Below, piece after piece: positions 28,275 to 37,355 of a stretch of 64,000 nucleotides of DNA. The DNA comes from an uncultured Alphaproteobacteria bacterium. Lineage in GTDB: Bacteria > Pseudomonadota > Alphaproteobacteria > HIMB59 > GCA-002718135. The stretch's first letter is position 1. Every line of letters starts with the position of its first letter. Below the pieces are notes generated by a model. It did not search any database. It saw nothing but the letters and a program-made list of their open reading frames with translations, and was not told where the DNA came from. The translations under genes were made by a program, and so were the position numbers. The DNA lies in assembly GCA_902615845.1 (NCBI GenBank), contig CACMQS010000002.1, positions 62,001-126,000 on the forward strand. Reading direction: 5' to 3'.

Positions 28275-28690
28275 TGATAAAAATACAAAAAAAAAATTTT
28301 AATTTAGAAGAAGAAATTGAGAAAATTAAAAATAAACATTCAGACATAGGGGCACTAACTTCTTTTGTTGGCTATGTTAGAGATTTAAATAACAACAAAG
28401 ATGTTAAACATTTAAATTTAGAAGTTTATGAGGAAATGGCATTTAAAGAATTATCAAAAATTGAAAGTAACGCGACTAAAAAGTGGAACTTAATTGATAC
28501 TTTAATAATTCATAGATATGGAAAATTAATAGTTAATGAAAAAATTGTTTTAGTTTGTTGTTTTTCACACCATAGAAAAAATAGTTTTCAAGCTTGTGAT
28601 TTTATCATGGATTATTTAAAAAAAGATGCTCCATTTTGGAAAAATGAATTTTATTATAAAGATGATGAATGGTTAGAAAATTCTAGCTAG
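28274..28690 (+). CDS. moaE: Molybdopterin synthase catalytic subunit
   Basis: A 138-residue MoaE. GALTSFVGYVRD opens the core, with HRYGKLIVNEKIV and the C-terminal catalytic segment around KKDAPFWKNEFY, where the lysines act on cyclic pyranopterin monophosphate. It inserts the dithiolene sulfurs carried by MoaD. It overlaps moaD by one base and the convergent ilvE by 8 bases. Confidence 0.94.
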   Translation: MIKIQKKNFNLEEEIEKIKNKHSDIGALTSFVGYVRDLNNNKDVKHLNLEVYEEMAFKELSKIESNATKKWNLIDTLIIHRYGKLIVNEKIVLVCCFSHHRKNSFQACDFIMDYLKKDAPFWKNEFYYKDDEWLENSS

Positions 28691-29567
28691 CGTTTTTAAC
28701 CATATCGCTAAAATCATTCATAAATTTAAAAGTAGTAGTATTATCGCCGGTATTATATTTAAAATCATCAATGGATTTAATAGGAGTAATTTCTGCAGCA
28801 GTTCCTGTTAAAAAAGCTTCATCATAATTTCCAATTTCATCAGGCATTAAATGCTTTTCTGTTATTTTAAAACCTTGATTAGTTGCCATTTCAATAACTG
28901 TTTGACGTGTAATCCCATTAAGAAAACAATCTGGAATAGGAGTATGGATATTGTTATCTTTAATAAAAAAAATATTTGCTCCTGTGCCTTCAGCAACATA
29001 ACCTCTATAATCTAACATCAAGGCATCATGATAACCTTTTTTTTCTGCAAATTCTTTTGACAGAGTACAAATGATATAAGGCCCAGAAGCTTTAGCTTCA
29101 TATGGAGAAGTATCTGGTGCAGGTCTTTTCCAAGGAGAAGTAATTAATCTCAAACCTGCTTTTTGATCTTCAATTTTAAAATAAGTTGCCCAATCATCCC
29201 AAACAGCAATCGCTACATTGATATTTGATTTACCTGTTGATAAACCCATTTGATCTCCACCTCTCCAAGCAAGTGGTCTTACATAACAATTTTTATAATT
29301 CATTTTATTAATAAGTTCGTATTTTGCTTTATTAATTTGATCATGCGTGAAAGGGATTTCCATTCCAATTATTTCAGCAGATTTAAAAAACCTTTTAGTA
29401 TGCTCCTCTGATTTAAAAATCTTACCATTGTAGGCCCTTTCTCCCTCAAACACTGCGCTTGCATAATGAAGACCTTGGGAGATTACATGGGAATTTGCAT
29501 CTTGCCATGGAATTATTTTACCATTCATCCAAATCCATCCATCCCTATTTTCAAATGATTTAAGCAT
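28683..29567 (-). CDS. ilvE: Branched-chain amino acid aminotransferase
   Basis: A 294-residue fold-type IV PLP aminotransferase. Landmarks are the N-terminal WMNGKIIPW, ASAVFEGERAY, the PLP lysine in SPYEAKASGPYI and YVAEGTGANIFFIKD, with FLTGTAAEITPI at the end. It transaminates leucine, isoleucine and valine. It is divergent from the MarR regulator and overlaps moaE at its 3' end. D-amino acid transaminase is a less likely alternative given these motifs. Confidence 0.92.
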   Translation of the reverse strand: MLKSFENRDGWIWMNGKIIPWQDANSHVISQGLHYASAVFEGERAYNGKIFKSEEHTKRFFKSAEIIGMEIPFTHDQINKAKYELINKMNYKNCYVRPLAWRGGDQMGLSTGKSNINVAIAVWDDWATYFKIEDQKAGLRLITSPWKRPAPDTSPYEAKASGPYIICTLSKEFAEKKGYHDALMLDYRGYVAEGTGANIFFIKDNNIHTPIPDCFLNGITRQTVIEMATNQGFKITEKHLMPDEIGNYDEAFLTGTAAEITPIKSIDDFKYNTGDNTTTFKFMNDFSDMVKNAS

Positions 29568-29626
29568 ATTTTTTATTAACTTTTTTTAATGACAATTGAC
29601 TATCAGTGATGCATAATTAAGTCAAT

Positions 29627-30112
29627 ATGGCTGACCTAAATAAATTGTTAACACCTCTTTTTTTAAATGAGGTGGAAATTAGAAAAATTATAGAGCTATT
29701 ATTTTTCTCATATAGAGATTTTACAGAAGGTCCTGATAAAATTTTGGAAAAAATAAATTTTGGTAGAGCACATCATCGAGTAATATATTTTGTTGGAAAG
29801 CAAAAAAATCTTACAATTAAGGAACTTCTTTCAATATTGAAAATAACTAAACAAAGTTTGTCTAGAGTATTGAATCAGCTTGTAAACGAAAAATATATTA
29901 TATTATCTGTAGGTGATGATAAACGTACTAAGAAATTAATACTTTCTAAAAAAGGTCAAGAATTAGAAAAAAAATTATCTGAAATTCAAATAAGGAAAAT
30001 ACGTAATGTTTTATTAAAATTTAATGAAATGGATATAAATGGTTTTAAAAAAATACTGTATGAAATGGTCGATGATAAAAATAAAGAAAAGTTTGATGAA
30101 ATAAATAGATAA
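29627..30112 (+). CDS. petP: MarR-family regulator, PetP-like
   Basis: A 161-residue winged-helix regulator. The recognition region is LTIKELLSILKITKQSLSRVLNQLV (about 65-90) and the wing VGDDKRTKKLILSKKG. It is followed 2 bases later by an OmpR-type response regulator and then a kinase. In Rhodobacter capsulatus the MarR/OmpR pair petP-petR stands next to the bc1 genes; here the pair is about 10 kb from petABC. The symbol is based on that arrangement and is tentative. Confidence 0.75.
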   Translation: MADLNKLLTPLFLNEVEIRKIIELLFFSYRDFTEGPDKILEKINFGRAHHRVIYFVGKQKNLTIKELLSILKITKQSLSRVLNQLVNEKYIILSVGDDKRTKKLILSKKGQELEKKLSEIQIRKIRNVLLKFNEMDINGFKKILYEMVDDKNKEKFDEINR

Positions 30113-30114
30113 TA

Positions 30115-30795
30115 ATGAATAAAAATATCTTGATTGTTGACGATGATAAAAGATTGAGAGAACTGCTAAAAGATTATTTAACCGAAAAAAATTTACAAGT
30201 TTATCAAAGTGAGGATTACAATGAAGCAAAAGAAATTTTATCTCTTGTTTTGTTTGATTTAATCATCCTTGATAGAATGATGCCAAGTGGTGATGGCATA
30301 GAGCTTATTGAACATATAAAACAATTTTCTAATACGCCGATAATCATGCTTACAGCAATGGGAGAAGACAAAGATAAAATTGATGGATTAAAAATTGGTG
30401 CTGATGATTATTTATCTAAACCATTTGAGCCAGAAGAATTATTTTTAAGGATTAAAAATTTACTAGATTTATTTGAAAACCTTAAAAACAAAAAAATTAA
30501 GATTTCGTTTGGAGAATTTACCTTTGATACATCTAATTTTAGATTACAAAAAAATGATAGATTAATTTATTTAACAGAAGGAGAAAATAATTTACTTGTA
30601 AAATTAATAAATAAAAGAAATGATATTGTTTTAAGAGAGGAATTAGCAGACCAGGAATTTGATGAAACTGAACTTAGAAAAGTTGATGTACAAGTTACGC
30701 GTTTAAGACAAAAAATTGAAACAAATGCAAAACAACCTCAATTTATCAAAACTATTAGAGGTAAAGGATATAAATTAATTTGTAATGAAACTTAA
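30115..30795 (+). CDS. petR: OmpR-family response regulator, PetR-like
   Basis: A 226-residue regulator. The receiver domain (1-120) has the acidic pocket VDDD, the phosphorylation aspartate in LIILDRMMPSGDG and the KPF lysine. The C-terminal winged helix (135-226) ends in QFIKTIRGKGYKLI. It follows the MarR gene and overlaps the kinase by 1 base, so the three form an operon. Alphaproteobacterial PetR and similar regulators control respiration and envelope functions; the target here is unknown. Confidence 0.85.
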   Translation: MNKNILIVDDDKRLRELLKDYLTEKNLQVYQSEDYNEAKEILSLVLFDLIILDRMMPSGDGIELIEHIKQFSNTPIIMLTAMGEDKDKIDGLKIGADDYLSKPFEPEELFLRIKNLLDLFENLKNKKIKISFGEFTFDTSNFRLQKNDRLIYLTEGENNLLVKLINKRNDIVLREELADQEFDETELRKVDVQVTRLRQKIETNAKQPQFIKTIRGKGYKLICNET

Positions 30796-32087
30796 TGATT
30801 AAAAAAATAATACCTTCTACGCTAATTGGAAGATCAATAATTATCATCTTTGTACCTATAATTATTATAGTCCTGCTTACTTCTTTTGTTTTCTATCAAA
30901 CCTCATGGAGTATTATTTCTAAGAGACTAACGGAGTCTGTGGCTGCTGATATTAATGTTTTAGTAAAATTAATTAATAATGATCTGACTGATAATGCGAT
31001 TAATATAGCAAATCAGGATTTTAAAATGAAAATCAATATTATTAGTAATAAACAATTATTGTCTTCAAAATTTAGTTTAAATTCAGGAATATTATCTAAT
31101 AGATTAAAACAATCCTTAAGTAATTTGAAAAAAAAATTTGATTATGATTTGTCTAATCTTGAAGAAGGCGTTCTAATATATATTCAAATTGAGGAAGATA
31201 TTTTAGAAATTAATGTTGATAAAGATAGACTATATAGTGAATCTGCTTTTGTCTTTCTGCTTTGGATGATTTTTGCTTCTATTATTCTTTTTTTTATGTC
31301 TTACTTTTTAATGAGTAGACAATTAAGACCGCTTAAAAGACTGGCGATAATTGCTGAGACATTTGGAAGAGGTTTAGATGCTCCAGATATCAAGACTGCG
31401 GGCGCATATGAAATAAGACAAACGGCCAATGCTTTCAATCAGATGAGGACAAGAATTAAAAGATTTTTAAAGCAAAGAACAGAAATGCTAGCCGGTGTTA
31501 GCCATGATCTTAGAACTCCTTTAACAAGAATGAAATTACAAATTTCATTATTGAAGGATGAAAAAGCAAAATCTGAACTAGAAGTAGATGTTAATGAAAT
31601 GACTTCAATGTTAGATAGTTATGTCAGTTTTGTAAAAACAGAATCACCTGAACCAATAGAAATAATTGTAATAAATGAATTAATTGGTGATATTTTAAAA
31701 ACTGTAGAAAAAAATGGTGTTGAGTTAACTATAAAGGAAAAAAACACTATTCAAACTTCTGGAAGACAAATCCAACTTAAAAGAGCTTTCAATAACATAA
31801 TTGATAATTCAAAAAGATATGCAAAAAAAATTGAAATAATTCTTTATACAAATGAAAAAGATTGTGTCATTGAATTTAATGATGATGGTCAAGGTATACC
31901 AAGAGATAAATATGAAGATGTATTTAAACCATTTTTTACTTTAGATCCCTCCAGGAACAAACTTAAAGGAGAAAGTGGTTTAGGATTAACTATTACAAGA
32001 GATATTATTAGATCACATGGAGGTGATGTTAAGTTATCTGACTCAAATCTAGGAGGTCTTCAACTTAAAGTTTTACTTCCTCTTTGA
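30795..32087 (+). CDS. EnvZ-type sensor histidine kinase
   Basis: A 430-residue inner-membrane kinase. Helix 1 (about 12-32) and helix 2 (about 150-172) flank a periplasmic region of roughly 115 residues. A HAMP linker follows, with RQLRPLKRLA, then the H-box GVSHDLRTPLTRMKL and the ATPase with N-box (NNIIDNSKRYA), G1 (NDDGQGI) and G2 (GLGLTI). It should phosphorylate the regulator encoded just before it. The signal is unknown. Confidence 0.9.
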   Translation: MIKKIIPSTLIGRSIIIIFVPIIIIVLLTSFVFYQTSWSIISKRLTESVAADINVLVKLINNDLTDNAINIANQDFKMKINIISNKQLLSSKFSLNSGILSNRLKQSLSNLKKKFDYDLSNLEEGVLIYIQIEEDILEINVDKDRLYSESAFVFLLWMIFASIILFFMSYFLMSRQLRPLKRLAIIAETFGRGLDAPDIKTAGAYEIRQTANAFNQMRTRIKRFLKQRTEMLAGVSHDLRTPLTRMKLQISLLKDEKAKSELEVDVNEMTSMLDSYVSFVKTESPEPIEIIVINELIGDILKTVEKNGVELTIKEKNTIQTSGRQIQLKRAFNNIIDNSKRYAKKIEIILYTNEKDCVIEFNDDGQGIPRDKYEDVFKPFFTLDPSRNKLKGESGLGLTITRDIIRSHGGDVKLSDSNLGGLQLKVLLPL

Positions 32088-32089
32088 TT

Positions 32090-32437
32090 TTAAAATAATT
32101 TACCACCATTATTTACCGGTTTATCTGGAGACAATAAAACTGGTTCATTTTCTAAATCTGGCACACCAAGAACTAATACTTCTGAAATAATTTTACCAAT
32201 TTGTTTGGGTTTAAAATTTACAACAGCAATAACTTGTTTATTAATTAATTCATCACTTTTATAATATTTTTGTAATTGTGCAGAGGTTTTTTTTATACCA
32301 ACTTTTTCACCAAAATCTATTTTCAAAATTATAGATGGTTTTTTAAGTTCATTATATTCATAGGCTTCAATTACTGTTCCTATTCTTATATCTACATCTT
32401 CAAATTCTTTGTAATTTATAAAATTATGAGAGTTCAT
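32090..32437 (-). CDS. CsaA-type tRNA-binding protein
   Basis: A 115-residue stand-alone EMAPII/Trbp111 OB-fold domain: VDIRIGTVIEAYEYNELKKPS at the start and QVIAVVNFKPKQIG with the GKxxSEVLVLG turn later. CsaA homologues bind structured tRNA and have been linked to secretion. It overlaps the upstream COQ9-like gene by 4 bases, so the two and proC are cotranscribed. Length is typical. Confidence 0.85.
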   Translation of the reverse strand: MNSHNFINYKEFEDVDIRIGTVIEAYEYNELKKPSIILKIDFGEKVGIKKTSAQLQKYYKSDELINKQVIAVVNFKPKQIGKIISEVLVLGVPDLENEPVLLSPDKPVNNGGKLF

Positions 32438-32970
32438 GAAAATTTTATAACTTTTTCAATAGTGTTTAAATATTTATCTAAGGCACTCATAGTTTTTTCT
32501 AAACTTTCATTTTCATCATTAAACCAAGTAAATAGAGTTATATAATAAAGAGCAAAAATAATTTTTATTTTTATAACACCCTGAATACCACTAGGATTAA
32601 TATTTGCAAAAGTAGCAATTAAAATTTTGCTCTCAATTAATTTAGGAATAAGTTTTAATACTCCTTGTGGTCTAGTCATAAAATGATTAATAATATTCTT
32701 TACAGAACTTCTGTATTCATTCAATATATCATAACGTGCCATCATTATTTCAAACAACATATCTCTCTGTGATGACTTTTCTATATTAGCAAGATTTTTT
32801 TTTAATTGAAAATCAAAGAAGTCATTAATATTCAAAATTAAATCAATTTTATTATTCATATTTGGCACTTTAGTATTAGATAAAAAATTTTTAAGATTAA
32901 TGTCTCTTAATTTTTTTTTCTCTAAATATTGTAAAGTCTTTTTTGCTAGAGATATTTTATTTTGATTCAC
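32434..32970 (-). CDS. TetR-like / COQ9-like protein
   Basis: A 178-residue helical protein. The stretch RDMLFEIMMARYDILNEYR and the C-terminal DENESLEKTMSALDKYL match a group of alphaproteobacterial TetR-like proteins related to mitochondrial COQ9, a lipid-binding ubiquinone biosynthesis factor. The N-terminal helix-turn-helix is degraded, so DNA binding is doubtful. It overlaps proC by 4 bases. Whether it helps ubiquinone synthesis is inference. Confidence 0.6.
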   Translation of the reverse strand: MNQNKISLAKKTLQYLEKKKLRDINLKNFLSNTKVPNMNNKIDLILNINDFFDFQLKKNLANIEKSSQRDMLFEIMMARYDILNEYRSSVKNIINHFMTRPQGVLKLIPKLIESKILIATFANINPSGIQGVIKIKIIFALYYITLFTWFNDENESLEKTMSALDKYLNTIEKVIKFS

Positions 32971-33782
32971 TGACCTTCACCTTGTTGTTTTGCTCTTGTA
33001 TATGCTGCCTTAAAAACTTGATTAAAGATTTTATCAACCTTATTTATTTTCATTTTCTTGATTCCTGCTTCGGTTGTACCACCTATAGTTGCAACAGTTT
33101 CAACCATTTTTTCAGCAGAAATATTATTTGAGTTTAGTAGATTTAAAGAACCTCTAAAAGTTTCATTAATTAAAATTTTAGCTGTTTTTTTGGAAAAACC
33201 TAAATTAATTGCAGATTTTTCCATAATATCAATTAATTGAAATATGAAACCCGGACCACTCCCTGATACTGCTGTTGCTTTGTCTATAAAAGTTTCACTA
33301 TTAAAAAAAAGAGTTTTGCCACTTAAAGAGAACAATTTATCAATCTCTTTAATTTCTTTTTTATTAATAGATTTATTCGTATAAATGCAATGAACACCCT
33401 CTCCTATTAAAGCAGGTATGTTTGGCATTACTCTTACAATTTTGCTAATATTTAATAAATTTTTTTTAAAAATTTCTGTTTTTTTGCCAGCTATAACACT
33501 TATTGCTATAGATTTTTTATTAAAATTTGCATTTTTTAATTCTTTAAAGACATTTGTTAATTCAAGAGGTCGAGTTGCAAATATTATATAATCAAAATTA
33601 TTTTGGTTATTAATGTCATCAATTGATTTAAAAAATTTTATTTTCTTATTTCTATTTCTTTTTTTAAGAATTGAATATTTTTTTTTATCTATAACACTGA
33701 TGGTGTAATTCTTAAAATTGGACCATCCAGACATTAAAGATCCTCCCATATGACCACATCCAATTAATAAGATATTTTTCAT
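32967..33782 (-). CDS. proC: Pyrroline-5-carboxylate reductase
   Basis: A 271-residue enzyme with the N-terminal NADPH site LIGCGHMGGSLMSGW and the C-terminal signature ATIGGTTEAGIKKM next to the SGSGPGF loop. It performs the last step of proline synthesis. It is the first gene of a minus-strand operon with the COQ9-like and CsaA-like genes. Length is normal. Confidence 0.95.
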   Translation of the reverse strand: MKNILLIGCGHMGGSLMSGWSNFKNYTISVIDKKKYSILKKRNRNKKIKFFKSIDDINNQNNFDYIIFATRPLELTNVFKELKNANFNKKSIAISVIAGKKTEIFKKNLLNISKIVRVMPNIPALIGEGVHCIYTNKSINKKEIKEIDKLFSLSGKTLFFNSETFIDKATAVSGSGPGFIFQLIDIMEKSAINLGFSKKTAKILINETFRGSLNLLNSNNISAEKMVETVATIGGTTEAGIKKMKINKVDKIFNQVFKAAYTRAKQQGEGQ

Positions 33783-33814
33783 CTATCTATAATATAGCAG
33801 TTTTATTATAAAAA

Positions 33815-34303
33815 TTAAGCTCTACCAATAACTTCAAAATTAGAAAATTTTATAGCTTCTTTAGGAGGAATATCGTCAAAGAGAACTTGCTGAAAACTTG
33901 GATAAAATTTTTCACATTCATAAATTCCAATATCAACAAGATCTTCAAATTTTTTGTGTAATGTTTCTGTTGAATTATTTGATAATAAAGTATGTCTAAA
34001 AGCTGGAATACCATTTTTACTTGTTATATCAAAATGCCCAATCCATAAATTCTCATTTATAAGTCCTAGTAGTTCGTACGCCTTATTGAGTTTAGTTTCA
34101 GGAAACTTAATATCAAAAGTTATTGAAAAACTTAGCGCGTTAATATTTTCTGACCAAGTGAAATATAATCTGTAAGCGCACCAATGGGATGCTATCTCAG
34201 CAACCAATTCATGATCGGCAGCTCTACTAAAATTCCATTTTTTTTGATGAATAACATCCTCAATGATATCTATAGGATTTAACAATATATTCTCATTTTC
34301 CAT
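33815..34303 (-). CDS. YbjN domain protein
   Basis: A 162-residue soluble protein of the YbjN family, with WNFSRAADHELVAEI, a beta-rich core around YRLYFTWSENINALSF and NLWIGHFDI. YbjN proteins are widespread in alphaproteobacteria, often beside proC as here, 32 bases upstream of it in the same direction. The fold resembles type III secretion chaperones. Molecular function is unknown. Confidence 0.8.
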   Translation of the reverse strand: MENENILLNPIDIIEDVIHQKKWNFSRAADHELVAEIASHWCAYRLYFTWSENINALSFSITFDIKFPETKLNKAYELLGLINENLWIGHFDITSKNGIPAFRHTLLSNNSTETLHKKFEDLVDIGIYECEKFYPSFQQVLFDDIPPKEAIKFSNFEVIGRA

Positions 34304-34411
34304 ACACTATATAGTCATGGCACATATAAATAGTACTATATCTTGATTACTAGATTGGAGTCGTATTTTGCAAGGCAAAATCTTTAAAAAATGTGAATTA
34401 GTTGAGGATTC

Positions 34412-34702
34412 CTACCTATTTGATTTCTTTTTAGAAGTTTTTTTCTTTTTGACTGTTTTTTTCTTAGATTTTACTGAACTTGAAGATGTTTTTTTTAATT
34501 TTTCATTTTCCATCATAACTTTTTGCACCATTTTTTTCAGTGCATCAAATTCATCTTTTTTAACGAGGTTCATTTTTTTTATTATTTTGTTAACTCGTAA
34601 AGATACAATTGTCTCAATCTCCTCTTTAACACCTGAAAAAGTGCTCATAGCATCAACCGCAAATTTTGATAAATCGGAAAGTATTTTGTTTCTATCAACC
34701 AT
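34412..34702 (-). CDS. ubiK: BMFP/UbiK-type accessory factor
   Basis: A 96-residue coiled-coil protein. Residues 1-75 match the BMFP family (SDLSKFAVDAMSTFSGVKEEIE then VKKDEFDALKKMV). The last 20 residues are a lysine-rich basic tail (SKKKTVKKKKTSKKK). UbiK assists ubiquinone biosynthesis in proteobacteria, probably in a complex with membrane lipids. It is divergent from lgt with 23 bases between starts. The plus-strand ORF at 34368 is its shadow. Confidence 0.78.
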   Translation of the reverse strand: MVDRNKILSDLSKFAVDAMSTFSGVKEEIETIVSLRVNKIIKKMNLVKKDEFDALKKMVQKVMMENEKLKKTSSSSVKSKKKTVKKKKTSKKKSNR

Positions 34703-34725
34703 GTTATAATATTAAATATAGATAA

Positions 34726-35517
34726 ATGAATTTTATTCAACCATCAATAGATCCTGTCATCTTATCAATCGGTTTCATCGAGATAAGGTGGTACAGTTTA
34801 GCATATATCTTGGGATTTCTATTAGGAATTTATATTATTAAAAGATTAAACACAATTTATGGAAATCAATACAGTAATAAAAATATAGATAGCTTTCTTA
34901 TTTGGGCAGTATTAGGTGTAATTATCGGAGGGCGAACAGGTTATGTGATTTTTTATCAACTTAATGAATTTTTAACTAATCCTTTTTATCTATTTGAAAT
35001 TTGGAATGGAGGAATGTCATTTCATGGTGGGTTGACGGGTATAATAATAAGTACTTTAATTTTTGCAAAAATTAACAGAAAAAGTTTTTTCTACCTATCT
35101 GATTTAGTTTCAATCGTTGCTCCTATTGGATTATTCTTTGGGAGAATTGCAAACTTTATTAATACAGAACTAATAGGTAGACAAACTGATTTTTATATTT
35201 CAGTTATTTATCCATCAATAGATAATATACCAAGGCATCCTTCTCAAATATATGAAGCTTTTCTCGAAGGAATTATTTTATTTCTCATATTATTAATCTA
35301 TTTTTATAAGATAAAAAAATACAAAATTTACGGAGCAATTAGTGGTCTCTTTTTAATATTTTATTCCTTATTTAGATTTATAATTGAATACGTCAGAGAA
35401 CCAGATTTGCACCTAGGATTATTTTTTAATTTTATCTCAATGGGTCAAATACTATGTATACCTTTTTTTATTTTTGGAATATTGATAATTATAAATGTTA
35501 AGCAAAAGAAAAATTAA
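34726..35517 (+). CDS. lgt: Prolipoprotein diacylglyceryl transferase
   Basis: A 263-residue seven-helix membrane enzyme. Signatures are IRWYSLAYILGF, MSFHGGLTG and GRIANFINTELIGR, containing the essential His and Arg residues. It moves diacylglycerol from phosphatidylglycerol to the lipobox cysteine of prelipoproteins. Its last 23 bases overlap the start of the downstream methyltransferase gene. Confidence 0.96.
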   Translation: MNFIQPSIDPVILSIGFIEIRWYSLAYILGFLLGIYIIKRLNTIYGNQYSNKNIDSFLIWAVLGVIIGGRTGYVIFYQLNEFLTNPFYLFEIWNGGMSFHGGLTGIIISTLIFAKINRKSFFYLSDLVSIVAPIGLFFGRIANFINTELIGRQTDFYISVIYPSIDNIPRHPSQIYEAFLEGIILFLILLIYFYKIKKYKIYGAISGLFLIFYSLFRFIIEYVREPDLHLGLFFNFISMGQILCIPFFIFGILIIINVKQKKN

Positions 35518-36547
35518 TAAAGTAAAACTTCTTAACAATAAAAAAAATTTTCGTTTAGATAAATTTATAGAAACGGCTCTTTTTGGAAATAATGGTTATT
35601 ACCTAAGAAACAAACCTATAGGAAGAAAATTTGACTTTGTTACATCACCAGAAATTTCACAAATGTTTGGAGAAATTATTGGCGTGTATTTAGTTTATAA
35701 TTGGAAGGAAAAAATTAACACAAAATTTAATTTAATTGAATTAGGACCAGGAAATGGAACCTTATTTAAAGATATTGAAAGAACTGCAAAAATACTCCCT
35801 AACTTTTTCAAAAACGCTAATGTTAAATTAATAGAAATAAATAAAGAATTAAGAAAAATACAAGAGAAAAATTTAAATTATTTTAAACAATCAAAAATTA
35901 GATGGTCAAAAGCTTTAAATTTCAAATCTAAACTGCCTTCAATAATATATGCAAATGAATTTTTTGATTGTTTTCCTGTAAGGCAATTTTTAAATAATAA
36001 TAATAATTGGTTTGAAAGATATGTGAAATTCAATGAAAAGGAAAATAAATATTATTCTATAAATAAACGAGTAATTAGTAAAAAAATATTAAATTATTTA
36101 AATGAATACAAAAGACAAAAAATTTATGAAGTTTCTTTTTCAAGAAATAAATATTTCAACCAAATTTGCAAATATCTAAAAAAAAATAGAGGTTTATGTA
36201 TTTTAATCGATTATGGATATAATAAAAAATTAAAAAGCTTTACGTTACAAGCAATATATAATCATAAAAAAACCAGTATATTTGAAAATATAGGGCAACA
36301 AGACATTTCAAGTCATGTAAATTTCAATGAATTAATTGAAATAGCAAAACAAAACAAATTACAAATCAACGAATTTGTTACACAAAGAGATTTCTTATTA
36401 AAATATGGAATACTAGAACGAAAGAAAAAATTGCTAACTAAAAGTATAAATTTAAATAAAAATTTATTAGATGAAGAAGTGGATAGATTAATTAATGTTG
36501 ATAGGATGGGAAACTTATTTAAGTGTCTTGTTGTTTCTAACTTATGA
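35495..36547 (+). CDS. SAM-dependent methyltransferase, MidA/NDUFAF7 family
   Basis: A 350-residue protein of the DUF185 family. It has the SAM-binding motif IELGPGNGTL near residue 87, the N-terminal TSPEISQMFGE and ANEFFDCFPVRQF. Mitochondrial NDUFAF7 methylates an arginine in complex I, and alphaproteobacterial homologues are its closest relatives. The start lies inside lgt, and the end overlaps pgeF by 4 bases, in the lgt-midA-pgeF order common in alphaproteobacteria. Confidence 0.88.
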   Translation: MLSKRKINKVKLLNNKKNFRLDKFIETALFGNNGYYLRNKPIGRKFDFVTSPEISQMFGEIIGVYLVYNWKEKINTKFNLIELGPGNGTLFKDIERTAKILPNFFKNANVKLIEINKELRKIQEKNLNYFKQSKIRWSKALNFKSKLPSIIYANEFFDCFPVRQFLNNNNNWFERYVKFNEKENKYYSINKRVISKKILNYLNEYKRQKIYEVSFSRNKYFNQICKYLKKNRGLCILIDYGYNKKLKSFTLQAIYNHKKTSIFENIGQQDISSHVNFNELIEIAKQNKLQINEFVTQRDFLLKYGILERKKKLLTKSINLNKNLLDEEVDRLINVDRMGNLFKCLVVSNL

Positions 36548-37308
36548 TAATTAAAAATTATTTTACACATGCAAAAACTAAATCTTTTGTTAAAGCTGGT
36601 TTTTTTACAAGAAATGGTGGAGTTTCAAAAAAAGAAAACTATTCATTGAACTGTAGCTTAAACCGCAAAGATACAAAGGTAAATGTAAATAAAAATATTG
36701 ATATCTGTCTTAAAAATTTAAAGATTAAAAAAAAAATTAAATTAATTAGTCAAATACACTCCAAAAAGATTTTAGAAATTAATAAAAAAAATATAGGTAA
36801 AAAATATTCTGGAGATGGATTAATCACAAGCGATAAGCAAATAGCTTTAGGAGTTTTAACTGCAGATTGCTGTCCAATTTTTATTTTTGATAAAAATAAA
36901 AAATATATTTGCGCTCTTCATTCAGGCTGGAAAGGGGCATTAAAAAATATAGCTGCTAAAGGTATAGAGTATTTTGTTAAACAAAAAATAATTAAAAGAA
37001 ATATTGTTGTTCTTATTGGTCCTTGTTTGAGCTTTAAAAACTTTGAAGTATCAAAAGATTTCAAAAGTAAGTTTATAAGCAAAAATAAAAAATACTCTAT
37101 TTTCTTCAAATACAAAAATAAAGACAAAGATTTATTTAATTTAAGAAGATTAATTAACTATCAATTTAAGGAATTGGGTATTAAAAATATATACAATATT
37201 AACAAAGATACCTTCTCAAATAAGAAAGTGTTTTTTAGCCATCGAAGGGAATCACAAAAATTTAAAGATACTGGAAGAATGCTCAATATCATTGCATTTA
37301 ATGATTAA
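36544..37308 (+). CDS. pgeF: Peptidoglycan editing factor PgeF (laccase domain)
   Basis: A 254-residue member of the YfiH/PgeF family with the copper-oxidoreductase-like signatures FFTRNGGVS, TADCCPIF, ALHSGWKGALKN and GPCLS. PgeF removes wrongly inserted residues from peptidoglycan precursors; some homologues have purine nucleoside activity. It overlaps the methyltransferase by 4 bases. Confidence 0.9.
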   Translation: MIIKNYFTHAKTKSFVKAGFFTRNGGVSKKENYSLNCSLNRKDTKVNVNKNIDICLKNLKIKKKIKLISQIHSKKILEINKKNIGKKYSGDGLITSDKQIALGVLTADCCPIFIFDKNKKYICALHSGWKGALKNIAAKGIEYFVKQKIIKRNIVVLIGPCLSFKNFEVSKDFKSKFISKNKKYSIFFKYKNKDKDLFNLRRLINYQFKELGIKNIYNINKDTFSNKKVFFSHRRESQKFKDTGRMLNIIAFND

Positions 37309-37355
37309 TTTTGGTTGATCTATTATTATTCTAATATAGTAATTAATTTGATTAT

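Noticed and set aside
34368-34709. 113-residue plus-strand ORF
   Set aside because: It is Phe/Ser-rich and antisense to the recognisable UbiK-type gene.
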